The position numbers and the translations under genes are program-made. DNA of 64,000 nucleotides. Source: Thioclava pacifica DSM 10166 (GTDB taxonomy: Bacteria > Pseudomonadota > Alphaproteobacteria > Rhodobacterales > Rhodobacteraceae). Shown here one piece after another: positions 40,009 through 48,185 of the stretch. Positions within the stretch are counted from its first letter, which is position 1; every line of letters starts with the position of its first letter. The stretch spans positions 434,001 through 498,000 of the forward strand of contig NZ_AUND01000012.1 of NCBI RefSeq assembly GCF_000714535.1, written 5' to 3'. The notes below the pieces were generated by a model that saw only the letters and a list, made by a program, of their open reading frames with translations, did no database searches and was not told the DNA's origin.

Positions 40009-40835
40009 GCCCAGAGCGCCTCGGCGTGGAATTCGAGGTGATCGGGGATGAAGCTTTGTACGAAGTAATAGCTGTGATCGTAGCCCGCCTGCATCCGGAA
40101 GGTGCCGGGTTGACGACGCGCGGCCATCGCTTCGGCGAGCGCCTCGGGCTTCAGAAGATCGAGGAACTGGTCCGAGCCGCCCTGATCGATCAGCACCTCG
40201 CCGTCGAAGCCGTTCTCGCGCATCAGAAGGGTTGCGTCATGTGCCGCCCAAGCCGCCTCATCGGATCCAAGATAGGCATCGAATTGCTTGCGCCCCCAAT
40301 CGCTTTGCGTCGGATGCACGATCGGTGCGAAGGCCGAGACCGAGCGGAACCGGTCGGGCAGCGACATCGCGAGCGTCAGCGCGCCATGCCCGCCCATGGA
40401 ATGGCCGGTGATCGCCTGCCGTTCGGGGTCGATCTCGAAGGCTGCGTCGATCGCGTTGGGCAGTTCCTCGGCGATGTAATCCCACATCCGGAAATGCGGC
40501 GCCCAGGGGGATTGCGTGGCGTTGACGTAGAAGCCCGCGCCCTGGCCCAGATCGTAATCCTCGTGATCCGCCACGCCTTCGCCGCGTGGTGACGTGTCGG
40601 GAAAGACCAAGGCAATCCCGTGATCTGCGGCATAGGCCTGCGCACCAGCCTTGGTCATCGCGTTCTCATGCGTGCAGGTGAGCCCCGAGAGATACCAGAG
40701 CACCGGCACCGGCCCGTCCTCGGCCTCGCGCGGCAGGAACAGTCCGAACGTCATCTCGCAGTCATTGACCTTGGAGATATGCGAATAGACGCCCTGAACG
40801 CCTCCGAAACAGCGGTTTTCCGAGATCGTTTTCAT
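40005..40835 (-). CDS. fghA: S-formylglutathione hydrolase
   Basis: Esterase of 276 residues that hydrolyses S-formylglutathione to formate and glutathione in formaldehyde detoxification. The nucleophile lies in [15 protein letters not shown] (about residue 148), the catalytic His in [12 protein letters not shown] and the Asp in the region [26 protein letters not shown] is a family signature. The start is fixed by AGGAGG before MKTISENRC; the longer frame is rejected. The partner formaldehyde dehydrogenase gene is not in this window. It lies 10 bp after the AEC transporter gene. Confidence 0.95.
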   Translation of the reverse strand: MKTISENRCFGGVQGVYSHISKVNDCEMTFGLFLPREAEDGPVPVLWYLSGLTCTHENAMTKAGAQAYAADHGIALVFPDTSPRGEGVADHEDYDLGQGAGFYVNATQSPWAPHFRMWDYIAEELPNAIDAAFEIDPERQAITGHSMGGHGALTLAMSLPDRFRSVSAFAPIVHPTQSDWGRKQFDAYLGSDEAAWAAHDATLLMRENGFDGEVLIDQGGSDQFLDLLKPEALAEAMAARRQPGTFRMQAGYDHSYYFVQSFIPDHLEFHAEALWA

Positions 40836-40845
40836 CAAAGCCTCC

Positions 40846-41763
40846 TCAGCCGTTAACCCAGTGGATGACCGCCGGAACCGTGAGGATCGAGACGGCGGTC
40901 GAGACGAGGATGGAGGCCGAGACACGCTGCGGCGCCACCCCGAAATGCTGCGCCAGAATATAGACATTGCCCGCGACGGGAAGGGCGGCGGCGGCGATCA
41001 TCACGCCCGCCGCGTAAGGATCGACATCGAAGATCAGAAGCGACGTGATCGCGATGGCGGCTGGGTGCAGAAAGAGCTTGCCGAAAGAGAGCCAGACCGC
41101 CGGCGCCGGCTTCTCGGCAGATTTCCCCGCGAGCGAGGCGCCGATGGCGAAAAGCGCACCCGGCGTGGCCGCCGCGCCGAGAATCGTCATGAATTCTTCG
41201 AGCGGCCCCGGCATCGGCAGTTTCAAACCAGCCCAGGCCAGCCCCGCGAGCATCGAGACGATCATCGGGTTCTTCACCAGCCCCAGCGCGATCGGCGCGA
41301 GAGAGACCTTCCCGTGCCGCGCGGCAGTGATGAAGATCGTGATGATCGAGGAAAACACGATCAGATCGCAGCTCAGCACCATCAGCACCGGCCCGACCGC
41401 AGCCGGTCCCAGCAGCACCACAAGCATCGGCACGCCGAGAAAACCCGTGTTGCCGGTCATCGACGTATGCGCCTCCATTGCCGAAAGCGCGGTCGGCAGC
41501 TTGCGCGCCCTGGCGACGGCGAAAGTGATCAGCCAGACCGCTCCGGAGCCGCTGATATAGGCGAGAATGAACTGTGGATCGAAGAGCTGACCCAGATCGA
41601 GATTGGCGGAGAATTTGAACAGCATCGCCGAGAGCGCGAAATAGAAGACGAATTTCGTCAGCCACGCGGTCGCCTCGGCGGTGAAAAAGCGGATTTGCCC
41701 GGCGAACCAGCCAAGCCCGATCAGGGCGAAGAAGGGCAAGGTCTTGAGAAAGATCTCGAGCAT
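40846..41763 (-). CDS. AEC-family transporter (auxin efflux carrier type)
   Basis: A 305-residue membrane protein with about ten hydrophobic segments in two halves, as in the AEC/bile-acid-like permease family. LIGLGWFAGQIRFFTAEATA at the N-terminus, HTSMTGNTGFLGVPMLVVLL in the middle and AAAALPVAGNVYILAQHFGV near the end are typical. Substrates in this family are often carboxylates such as malate; here unknown. The start is an ATG at 41763, or the TTG six bases earlier; neither has a clear ribosome site. First gene of the fghA operon. Confidence 0.88.
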   Translation of the reverse strand: MLEIFLKTLPFFALIGLGWFAGQIRFFTAEATAWLTKFVFYFALSAMLFKFSANLDLGQLFDPQFILAYISGSGAVWLITFAVARARKLPTALSAMEAHTSMTGNTGFLGVPMLVVLLGPAAVGPVLMVLSCDLIVFSSIITIFITAARHGKVSLAPIALGLVKNPMIVSMLAGLAWAGLKLPMPGPLEEFMTILGAAATPGALFAIGASLAGKSAEKPAPAVWLSFGKLFLHPAAIAITSLLIFDVDPYAAGVMIAAAALPVAGNVYILAQHFGVAPQRVSASILVSTAVSILTVPAVIHWVNG

Positions 41764-41842
41764 GGCCAAGCGCTAGCATGCAGTTTGGACAAGTGCCAGA
41801 CAGGGAATGAAACCGCTGCGCTGTTTGGAAAGCGCAGGAGGC

Positions 41843-41918
41843 CTCCGGCGGGGATATTTCGAGCAGTTGGAAGGATGGAACAGCACTCATCTTCCAACTG
41901 CTTCAAATATCCCCCGCG
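41843..41918. repeat. Long imperfect inverted repeat (family shared with 50874)
   Basis: Two 23-bp arms, 41851-41873 and 41891-41913, are near-exact reverse complements and are flanked by GC-rich extensions, giving a stem of about 30 bp. The unit begins CTTCCAACTG and ends AAATATCCC. A third copy, 21 of 23 identical to each arm, is at 50874-50896. It lies between the AEC transporter start and the mbfA end. A dispersed intergenic repeat, possibly acting as a terminator. Confidence 0.7.
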
Positions 41919-41955
41919 GAGCGTCCCTCATGCGCAAGCCGCGCGGCGGTTGGGA

Positions 41956-42933
41956 TCAGCCGCCGCCGATCAACACGCCGGCGGCAAAGACCAGCGCGCC
42001 GCCGAGCACGACCTGGAAGGTGGCGCGCAGGAAGGGCGTTTCCATGTAGCGGTTCTGGATCCAGGCGATGGCCCAGAGCTCGAAGAACACGATGATGATC
42101 GCGATCGTGGTCGCGGTCCAGAAATCGGGGATCAGGTAGGGCAGGGCGTGGCCCAGACCGCCAAGCGCGGTCATCACGCCCGAGGCGATGCCGCGCTTGA
42201 TCGGCGAGCCGCGGCCCGAGATGACGCCGTCGTCATGGGCGGCCTCGGTGAAGCCCATCGAGATGCCCGCGCCGACCGAGGCTGCGAGGCCGACGAGCAG
42301 CGTGGTATGCGGGTCTTGCGTGGCAAAGGCGGTGGCGAAGATCGGGGCCAGCGTCGAGACCGATCCGTCCATCAGGCCGGCAAGGCCCGGCTGCACCCAG
42401 GTCAGCACGAACTGGCGATGCGCGGCGCGGTTTTCCTCGTCGCGCTCATCCTCGCCCAGATGGGTCGCAGTCAGTTCCTCGGCCTTCTTCTCGTGGCCAA
42501 GTTCGGCCGCGGCCAGATCGCCCAGCAATTCGCGGGTCGCCGCGTCCGAGCTGCGCTGCGCGGCCAGCGTGTAGAACTTGCCCGCCTCGCGCTCCATCGC
42601 CTCGGCCTCGCCGCGGATCGTGTCGAGCGAGAGGTTCTTCGCCAGCCAGATCGGTTTGCGGTTGTAGAAGCCCGCGACATGTTCGCGACGAATGAGCGGG
42701 ATCACCTCGCCGAAGCGTTCCGTGTGGCGCGCGATGAGACGGCGGCGATGCTCGTCCTCCTCGGCGGCCATGCCCTCGAAGATCTTGGCCGAGGCGGGGA
42801 AATCCTTGCGCAGGTGCTCGGCATATTGGCGGTAGATGCGCGCGTCGTCCTCTTCCGAGGAAATCGCGAGCGCGAGCACTTCCTGCTCAGACAGGTCATC
42901 GAACCGGCGGCGGGAGGCAAATCCGGGGAGCAT
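41956..42933 (-). CDS. mbfA: Membrane-bound ferritin-like iron exporter MbfA
   Basis: A 325-residue fusion of a ferritin/rubrerythrin-like domain and a VIT1/CCC1 iron-transport domain. The first 160 residues carry the diiron ligands in ISSEEDDARIYRQYAE, AAEEDEHRRRL and AAAELGHEKKAEEL. From about residue 185 the membrane domain has WVQPGLAGLMDGSVSTLAPI and VGAGISMGFTEAAHDDG. In other alphaproteobacteria MbfA exports iron and protects against iron and peroxide stress under Irr control. An Irr box lies directly upstream (42950-42966), fitting this. Start at MLPGFASRRR after GAGAGGG. Confidence 0.94.
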   Translation of the reverse strand: MLPGFASRRRFDDLSEQEVLALAISSEEDDARIYRQYAEHLRKDFPASAKIFEGMAAEEDEHRRRLIARHTERFGEVIPLIRREHVAGFYNRKPIWLAKNLSLDTIRGEAEAMEREAGKFYTLAAQRSSDAATRELLGDLAAAELGHEKKAEELTATHLGEDERDEENRAAHRQFVLTWVQPGLAGLMDGSVSTLAPIFATAFATQDPHTTLLVGLAASVGAGISMGFTEAAHDDGVISGRGSPIKRGIASGVMTALGGLGHALPYLIPDFWTATTIAIIIVFFELWAIAWIQNRYMETPFLRATFQVVLGGALVFAAGVLIGGG

Positions 42934-42949
42934 GGGGAGGCCCTCTCTT

Positions 42950-42991
42950 TTTAGAACGATTCCAAAATAGCGGGGTTTGCACGCAATGCAA
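42950..42991 (-). promoter_or_regulatory. mbfA promoter with Irr box
   Basis: TTTAGAACGATTCCAAA at 42950-42966 matches the Irr-box pattern TTTAGAA-N3-TTCTAAA with one change. On the minus strand a promoter TTGCAT (42986-42991), 16-bp spacer, TATTTT (42964-42969) overlaps the box, so bound Irr would block the -10 element. Irr is present under low iron, so export would be shut off then. Confidence 0.75.
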
Positions 42992-43002
42992 TGCAGCATT
43001 TC

Positions 43003-43078
43003 GAACTAATCAGTTCAGAAACTCTTGCAATCTGAACGGATCGGTTCATATTCCTAACTGAACGAACGAGTTCAGTTA
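43003..43078 (+). promoter_or_regulatory. Promoter covered by three GAAC-N6-GTTC palindromes
   Basis: Three palindromes of one design are seen: GAAC-N6-GTTC at 43003-43016, TGAAC-N6-GTTCA at 43033-43048 and TAACTGAAC-N6-GTTCAGTTA at 43055-43078. A promoter TTGCAA (43025-43030), 17-bp spacer, ATATTC (43048-43053) has the middle palindrome in its spacer and the third right after the start point. This is the layout of a strongly repressed promoter, as for TetR-family regulators. The regulator is not in the window. Confidence 0.75.
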
Positions 43079-43090
43079 TGGAGATTCGTC

Positions 43091-43255
43091 ATGAAACGCT
43101 TCGCTTTCGCCCTTATCCTGAGTGTTGCCGGTGCCACTGCGGCTTCGGCCGGTATCGGGGATTTCTCGCTGCCGCGTCTCGACTTCCCGGGCACGGGCAG
43201 CCCCGTCGTCACGCAAGGTTGCAATGACCTGACGCAGACCTGCGCGGATAATTAA
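43091..43255 (+). CDS. Small secreted peptide, 54 residues
   Basis: A short gene with a clear signal peptide (MKRFAFALILSVAGATAASA, cut after residue 20) and a 34-residue mature part starting GIGDFSLPRLDFPG. It contains two cysteines, C44 and C51, six residues apart in GCNDLTQTCADN, which could form a disulfide loop. GGAGA lies 6 bp before the ATG. The promoter carries three operator palindromes. The stop overlaps the convergent trhO stop by 4 bp. I do not recognise a family; a repressor-controlled stress or efflux-linked peptide is possible. Confidence 0.75.
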   Translation: MKRFAFALILSVAGATAASAGIGDFSLPRLDFPGTGSPVVTQGCNDLTQTCADN

Positions 43256-44157
43256 TCGCGACCAAGATGCGTCTCTCCGCGCTCGGCGGCGAGGCGCATC
43301 TGGTGCTCGCGTTCGCGAAACCGCGCGCGATCGGCGGCGGAATATTCACCGATGCAGCGATGGCAGGAGACGCCCTCCTCATAATCGGGATGGCGCTTGT
43401 CCTCAGCCGAAACCGGGCGGCGACAGGCGTGACAGCTGTCATAGTCGCCCTGCTTGAGCCCGTGACGCAGGCTCACGCGCTGGTCGAAGACGAAACAGTC
43501 GCCGTGCCAGAGCGAGCCCTCTTCGGGCATCTCTTCGAGATATTTCAGGATGCCGCCCTTGAGGTGATAGACCTCGGGCACGCCCTCAGCGAGCAAGAAA
43601 TTCGTCGATTTCTCGCAGCGGATACCTCCGGTGCAGAACATCGCGACGCGCTTGTTGTGGAAACGGTGCGCGTTGTCGCGCCACCACTGCGGAAACTCGC
43701 GGAAGGATTTCGTGCCGGGGTCGATGGCGCCCTCGAAGGTGCCGATCTCGATCTCGTAATCGTTGCGGGTGTCGATCACGACCGTGTCGGGCGAGGAGAT
43801 CAGGTCGTTCCAGTCCTGCGGCTCGACGTAGTGGCCGACGCGGGCCTTCGGGTCGATATCGGGCTCACCCATGGTGACGATCTCGCGCTTGAGGCGCACC
43901 TTCATCCGGCCGAAGGGCATCTGCTCGGCCGTGCTTTCCTTCCACTCCAGATCGGCGCAACCCGGCAGGGTGCGGATATGGGCCAGCACCGCGTCGATCC
44001 CCGCGCGCGAGCCCGCGATGGTGCCGTTGATCCCCTCGCGCGCGATCAGGAGCGAGCCTTTCACGCCTTGCGCACACGCGAGCTTCGCCAGCGGGGCCTT
44101 GAGGGCCTCGGGATTTTCGAACCGGGTGAAATGATAAAGCGCGGCGACGGTGAACAT
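43252..44157 (-). CDS. trhO: tRNA uridine 5-hydroxylase, rhodanese type
   Basis: A 301-residue protein of the TrhO (YceA, UPF0176) family, which makes 5-hydroxyuridine at position 34 of some tRNAs, using prephenate-derived chemistry or oxygen. The N-terminal domain (VAALYHFTRFENP, SLLIAREGINGTIAG) precedes a rhodanese domain with VVIDTRNDYEIEIGTF and the active cysteine in FCTGGIRCEKSTNFLL. Four C-terminal cysteines in CHACRRP and CHRCIGEY may bind a metal. The start MFTVAALYHF is chosen from homology; the longer frame is rejected. Confidence 0.93.
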   Translation of the reverse strand: MFTVAALYHFTRFENPEALKAPLAKLACAQGVKGSLLIAREGINGTIAGSRAGIDAVLAHIRTLPGCADLEWKESTAEQMPFGRMKVRLKREIVTMGEPDIDPKARVGHYVEPQDWNDLISSPDTVVIDTRNDYEIEIGTFEGAIDPGTKSFREFPQWWRDNAHRFHNKRVAMFCTGGIRCEKSTNFLLAEGVPEVYHLKGGILKYLEEMPEEGSLWHGDCFVFDQRVSLRHGLKQGDYDSCHACRRPVSAEDKRHPDYEEGVSCHRCIGEYSAADRARFREREHQMRLAAERGETHLGRD

Positions 44158-44200
44158 GGGGCAGGCATTAGCGCCGCGCGGGGGCTTTAGGCAAGAGCCG

Positions 44201-44229
44201 TTGACCATATGGGGTCCGCGCCCTACCCA
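44201..44229 (+). promoter_or_regulatory. Candidate promoter of pncA-pncB
   Basis: TTGACC (44201-44206), a 17-bp spacer and TACCCA (44224-44229) lie 27 bp before the pncA ATG. Confidence 0.5.
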
Positions 44230-44255
44230 TGAGAGGAGCCTGCGGGAGAGACAAG

Positions 44256-44855
44256 ATGACCAAAGCCCTGATCGTGATCGACGTGCAAAACGACTTCTGC
44301 CCCGGCGGCGCGCTGGCTGTGGCGGGCGGGGACGAGATCCTGCCGCGCGTGAACGTGCTGATGAGCGAGTTCGACACGGTGGTGCTGACGCAGGACTGGC
44401 ATCCGGGTGATCATTCCTCTTTCGCGAGCCAGCATGAGGGCGCAGCGCCCTTTACGCAGGTGCATATGAATTATGGGCTGCAGACGCTTTGGCCGGATCA
44501 TTGCGTTCAGGGCACCAAGGGCGCCGCGTTCCATCCCGATCTGGCGGTGGAGCGGGCGCAGATGATCATCCGCAAGGGCTTTCGCACGGGAGTGGACAGC
44601 TATTCGGCCTTTTTCGAGAATGACCACAAGACCACCACGGGGCTCGCGGGCTACCTGCGCGACCGGGGCATTGAGGAGCTGAGCTTTGTCGGCCTCGCCA
44701 CCGATTTCTGCGTGGCGTGGTCTGCGCTCGATGCCGCGAAGCTGGGGTTCAGGGCGCGCGTGCTGGAAGGCGCGTGCCGGGCGATCGACCTCGACGGTTC
44801 GCTGGTTGCCGCGCATGAGGCGATGCGCGCGGCGGGCGTGAAGCTGGAGGCCTGA
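44256..44855 (+). CDS. pncA: Nicotinamidase
   Basis: Isochorismatase-fold amidase of 199 residues turning nicotinamide into nicotinate for NAD salvage. The catalytic Asp is in LIVIDVQNDFCPGG, metal ligands in TQDWHPGDHSSFAS, and the nucleophile Cys in VGLATDFCVAWSALDA. GVDSYSAFFEND is another family element. The start MTKALIVID is supported by GGGAGAG. It is followed after 3 bp by pncB, giving the two consecutive steps of the pathway in one operon. Confidence 0.96.
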   Translation: MTKALIVIDVQNDFCPGGALAVAGGDEILPRVNVLMSEFDTVVLTQDWHPGDHSSFASQHEGAAPFTQVHMNYGLQTLWPDHCVQGTKGAAFHPDLAVERAQMIIRKGFRTGVDSYSAFFENDHKTTTGLAGYLRDRGIEELSFVGLATDFCVAWSALDAAKLGFRARVLEGACRAIDLDGSLVAAHEAMRAAGVKLEA

Positions 44856-44858
44856 CCG

Positions 44859-46166
44859 ATGGTCGATATCGCGAGCCGCGTTTATAACCACAAGTGGAAG
44901 ATCGACCCGATCGTGCGGTCGCTCATCGACACGGATTTCTACAAGCTGTTGATGTGCCAGTCGATTTTCCGCAACAAGCCCGACACCAACGTCAAATTCA
45001 GCCTGATCAACCGGACCAAGGCGATCCGGCTGGCGGAGCTGATCGACGAGGGGGAGCTGCGTGAACAGCTCGATTATGCGCGCTCTCTGAAGCTGACGCG
45101 GGGCGAGAGCACCTGGCTGCGCGGCAACACGTTTTACGGCAAGCGGCAGATGTTCCGCTCGGATTTCATGGAGTGGTTCGAGGGCTATCAACTGCCGCCC
45201 TACACGCTCGAAAAGCGCGACGGGCAGTATGAGCTGACCTTCGAGGGGCCGTGGCACGAGGTCATGCTCTGGGAGATCCCGGCGCTGGCGATCCTGATGG
45301 AGCTGCGCGGGCGCGCCGTGCTCAACCGGATGGGGCGGTTCGAGTTGCAGGTGCTTTATGCCCGCGCGATGACCAAGGTCTGGGAGAAGATCGAGGCGCT
45401 GCGCGAACTCGACGATCTGCGGATCGCGGATTTCGGCACGCGGCGGCGGCATTCCTTTCTGTGGCAGGACTGGTGCGTGCAGGCGATGCTGGAAGGGCTG
45501 GGCGATATCTCGGAAGGTGGCGCCTTCACCGGCACGTCGAACTGCCTGATCGCGATGCGGCGCGATATCGAGGCGGTGGGCACGAACGCGCATGAGCTGC
45601 CGATGGTCTATGCCGCGCTGGCCGAGAGCGACGCGGAGCTGGCGCAGGCGCCCTACAAGGTTCTGGCCGACTGGCATGAGGAGCACGAGGGCAACCTGCG
45701 CATCATCCTGCCCGACACTTACGGCACGAAGGGGTTTCTGGAGCACGCGCCGGACTGGCTGGCGGGCTGGACGGGGATCCGGATCGACTCGGGCGATCCG
45801 GCGACGGGGGCCGAGGTCGCGATCGAGTGGTGGAAAGCGCGCGGCGAGGATCCGCGCGAGAAGCTGGTGATCTTCTCGGACGGGCTCACCGTCGACAAGA
45901 TCCGCGAGCTGCATGCGCAATTCGCCGGTCGGGTGAAGGTGAGCTTCGGCTGGGGCACGCTGCTGACCAACGATTTCCGCGGGCTGGTGCCGAATGATGC
46001 GCTCGCGCCGTTCAGTCTGGTGTGCAAGGCGGTCGAGGCGAACGGGCATCCGACGGTGAAGCTGTCGGACAACCCGGAAAAGGCGATGGGGCCGGAGGCA
46101 GAGATCGCCCGCTACAAGCGCGTCTTCGACGTGGGCCAGCAGCAGGCGATGAAGGTTCTCGTCTGA
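44859..46166 (+). CDS. pncB: Nicotinate phosphoribosyltransferase
   Basis: Enzyme of 435 residues that makes nicotinate mononucleotide from nicotinate and PRPP, the step after Pnc[18 protein letters not shown] at the N-terminus, [31 protein letters not shown] and [19 protein letters not shown] are conserved parts of the family. The length suits the proteobacterial PncB. GGAGG within the end of pncA serves as ribosome site. It is convergent with pit, with only 4 bp between the two stops. Confidence 0.96.
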   Translation: MVDIASRVYNHKWKIDPIVRSLIDTDFYKLLMCQSIFRNKPDTNVKFSLINRTKAIRLAELIDEGELREQLDYARSLKLTRGESTWLRGNTFYGKRQMFRSDFMEWFEGYQLPPYTLEKRDGQYELTFEGPWHEVMLWEIPALAILMELRGRAVLNRMGRFELQVLYARAMTKVWEKIEALRELDDLRIADFGTRRRHSFLWQDWCVQAMLEGLGDISEGGAFTGTSNCLIAMRRDIEAVGTNAHELPMVYAALAESDAELAQAPYKVLADWHEEHEGNLRIILPDTYGTKGFLEHAPDWLAGWTGIRIDSGDPATGAEVAIEWWKARGEDPREKLVIFSDGLTVDKIRELHAQFAGRVKVSFGWGTLLTNDFRGLVPNDALAPFSLVCKAVEANGHPTVKLSDNPEKAMGPEAEIARYKRVFDVGQQQAMKVLV

Positions 46167-46170
46167 GTGC

Positions 46171-47658
46171 TCAGGTGATCGCGTTCAGGATCAGGTAAAG
46201 CACCGCCGAGAGCGCGGCCGAGGCCGGAACGGTGACGACCCAGGCCGCGGCCACGGTCAGCATATGCGAGCGGCGCACGAGAAGGCGGCGCTTGCGCTCT
46301 TCGGGGGGCACGGGCTTGCCCTTCTTGATGCCCAGTTCGCGGGCGCGTTTCTCGGCATGCCATTCGCGGTAGAAGCCCACGCCGAAGATGCCGCCGACCG
46401 CGATATGGGTCGAGGAAACCGGCAGGCCCAGCCAGGACGCCACGATCACCGTGATCGCCGCCGAGAGCGCCACGCAATAGGCGCGCATCGGGTTGAGCTT
46501 GGTGATCTCGTTGCCCACCAGCTTGATCAGCTTCGGCCCGAAGAGCAGGAGGCCGACTGAAATGCCGAGCGCGCCGACCGCCATGACCCAGAACGGGATG
46601 CCGACCTGAGCGGCGATATCGCCCTGCTCGACGGTGTGGACGATCGCGGCGAGCGGGCCGACCGCATTGGCTACGTCATTCGCGCCATGCGCAAAGCTCA
46701 GCAGCGCCGCCGAGACCACGAGCGGGACCGAGAACAGCGACTTGAGCGATTTTTTGCGGTTCTCCATCCCCTCCGACTGGCGACGGATCATCGGCAGGGT
46801 GATCAACCAGCCGCCGACACCGACGACAAGGCCGATCGCGATCGCTTGGAGCAGGGTGATCTTGAAGAGGTGCTTGAGGCCCTTCAGCGCGAGATAGGTC
46901 GCGAAGGCGCCCGCCATGATGCCGATCAGGATCGGCACCCATTTGCGCGCGGCGGCGATCTTGTCGTCGACATAGATCACCTTGGATTTGATGATCGCGA
47001 GGAAGAAGGCCGCGATCACACCGCCCATCACCGGCGAGATCACCCAGCTTGCCGCGATCATCCCCATGGAGGTCCAGTCGACCGCACCGAAGCCCGCCGC
47101 AACGATTCCGGCGCCGACGACGCCGCCGACGATGGAGTGCGTGGTCGAGACCGGCGCACCGAGCCACGTCGCGAGGTTCAGCCAGAGCGCGGCAGCCAGA
47201 AGCGCCGACATCATGGCCCAGACGAAATGGGTGGAATCGGGCAGGGCCGTCGGTTCGATGATGCCCTTGGCGACGGTTTTCACCACGTCCCCGCCCGCGA
47301 CAAGCGCGCCGAGGGATTCGAAGACCGCAGCGATGATCAGGGCAAACAGCAGCGTCATCGCCTTCGAGCCCACGGCCGGGCCCATGTTGTTGGCCACGTC
47401 ATTCGCGCCGATATTCAGCGCCATATACGCCCCGATTGCGGCTGCCGCGATCACCACGAGCTGACCGGGCTGCCCGCCCATCAGCAGCGCCGCGACGAGA
47501 CCCGCGAGCACGATGAAGGCCAGCGCCAGACCCGGCGCGACGAGCCCGCGCGCAACGAAATGCGCGCCCTCTTCGACCCGACCGATCCGCTTGAGATCCT
47601 TATCGAGAGTTTTCCACTGATTGACGCGGGGGTCGGGGTTCTGGTTGGCCACTGTCAC
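46171..47658 (-). CDS. pit: Inorganic phosphate transporter, PiT family
   Basis: A 495-residue low-affinity phosphate transporter of the inner membrane. The two PiT repeats are visible as NIGANDVANNMGPAVGSKAM in the N-terminal half and FAHGANDVANAVGPLAAIVH in the C-terminal half. Repeated GAPVSTTHSIVGGVVGAG and GLPVSSTHIAVGGIFGVG segments pair with them. About ten hydrophobic helices and a basic cytoplasmic tail (KRRLLVRRSHML) are seen. The start is a GTG at 47658 or 47652. A PHO-box-like triple repeat overlaps this start, suggesting PhoB repression. Confidence 0.94.
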   Translation of the reverse strand: MTVANQNPDPRVNQWKTLDKDLKRIGRVEEGAHFVARGLVAPGLALAFIVLAGLVAALLMGGQPGQLVVIAAAAIGAYMALNIGANDVANNMGPAVGSKAMTLLFALIIAAVFESLGALVAGGDVVKTVAKGIIEPTALPDSTHFVWAMMSALLAAALWLNLATWLGAPVSTTHSIVGGVVGAGIVAAGFGAVDWTSMGMIAASWVISPVMGGVIAAFFLAIIKSKVIYVDDKIAAARKWVPILIGIMAGAFATYLALKGLKHLFKITLLQAIAIGLVVGVGGWLITLPMIRRQSEGMENRKKSLKSLFSVPLVVSAALLSFAHGANDVANAVGPLAAIVHTVEQGDIAAQVGIPFWVMAVGALGISVGLLLFGPKLIKLVGNEITKLNPMRAYCVALSAAITVIVASWLGLPVSSTHIAVGGIFGVGFYREWHAEKRARELGIKKGKPVPPEERKRRLLVRRSHMLTVAAAWVVTVPASAALSAVLYLILNAIT

Positions 47659-47680
47659 GAACCTGTCGTCTGGGTGTCAC
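47652..47680 (+). promoter_or_regulatory. PHO-box-like triple repeat over the pit start
   Basis: CTGTCAC (47652-47658), CTGTCGT (47663-47669) and GTGTCAC (47674-47680) are repeated with an exact 11-bp period, matching the PhoB box CTGTCAY-N4-CTGTCAY. On the minus strand a promoter TTGTCA (47715-47720), 17-bp spacer, TAGGCC (47692-47697) is placed so that the repeats fall at and after the start point. That suits repression of pit under phosphate limitation, as known for orfA-pit in Sinorhizobium meliloti. Confidence 0.65.
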
Positions 47681-47741
47681 AAATCCCCGGTGGCCTAGCG
47701 GGAATGGGCCTTTGTGACAAGCCTGCGCAGGCGTCTCTCTC

Positions 47742-48185
47742 TCAAAGGTTGCGCAGAATCTTCTGCAATCCTTCTTCGGCGACGAGGCTGGCGGCTTCTT
47801 TCGGCGCGAACCATTTGCGCTTGCGCTGGCCGACCTCCGGATAGGTTTTCTCCAGTTGCTCCACCCGCAGCAGGAAAACGACGACATCGGTTGGCACCGC
47901 AAGACCACTGTCGAGGATCTTGTCATAGCGGAAATCGCCGATCGGTTCCTTGTCGATCTTGCCGCGTGCACCGGCCTCTTCCCAGGCCTCCTGCTTGGCC
48001 GCGCCCGAAAGCGAGCGGCCCCGCATCGGCCAGCCCTTGGGCAGAACCCAGCGCCCGGTATCTCGGGATGTGATCAGCAGAACCTGGGTCTTGCCGTCGC
48101 GCACGCGCAGGCACAGCGCCGCCACCTGCAACGAGGCGGGGCGATGGCCGAGAATGCCCTTCGCAACGGTGGTGGCCCATTTCAT
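47742..48185 (-). CDS. NUDIX hydrolase with altered Nudix box
   Basis: A 147-residue Nudix-fold protein. WVLPKGWPMRGRSLSGAAKQ and EAWEEAGARG form the Nudix box, but against the consensus G-x5-E-x7-REUxEExGU the first Glu is Arg and the Arg of REU is Gln. The EExG metal-binding core is kept. This PKGWPM form is common in alphaproteobacteria and resembles diphosphoinositol-polyphosphate-type members. The substrate is unknown. Its ATG overlaps the kinase stop as ATGA; last gene of the arfB operon. Confidence 0.88.
   Translation of the reverse strand: MKWATTVAKGILGHRPASLQVAALCLRVRDGKTQVLLITSRDTGRWVLPKGWPMRGRSLSGAAKQEAWEEAGARGKIDKEPIGDFRYDKILDSGLAVPTDVVVFLLRVEQLEKTYPEVGQRKRKWFAPKEAASLVAEEGLQKILRNL

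Noticed and set aside
43003-43078. LexA (SOS) boxes
   Set aside because: The alphaproteobacterial LexA site is a direct repeat GTTC-N7-GTTC. The sites here are inverted GAAC-N6-GTTC.
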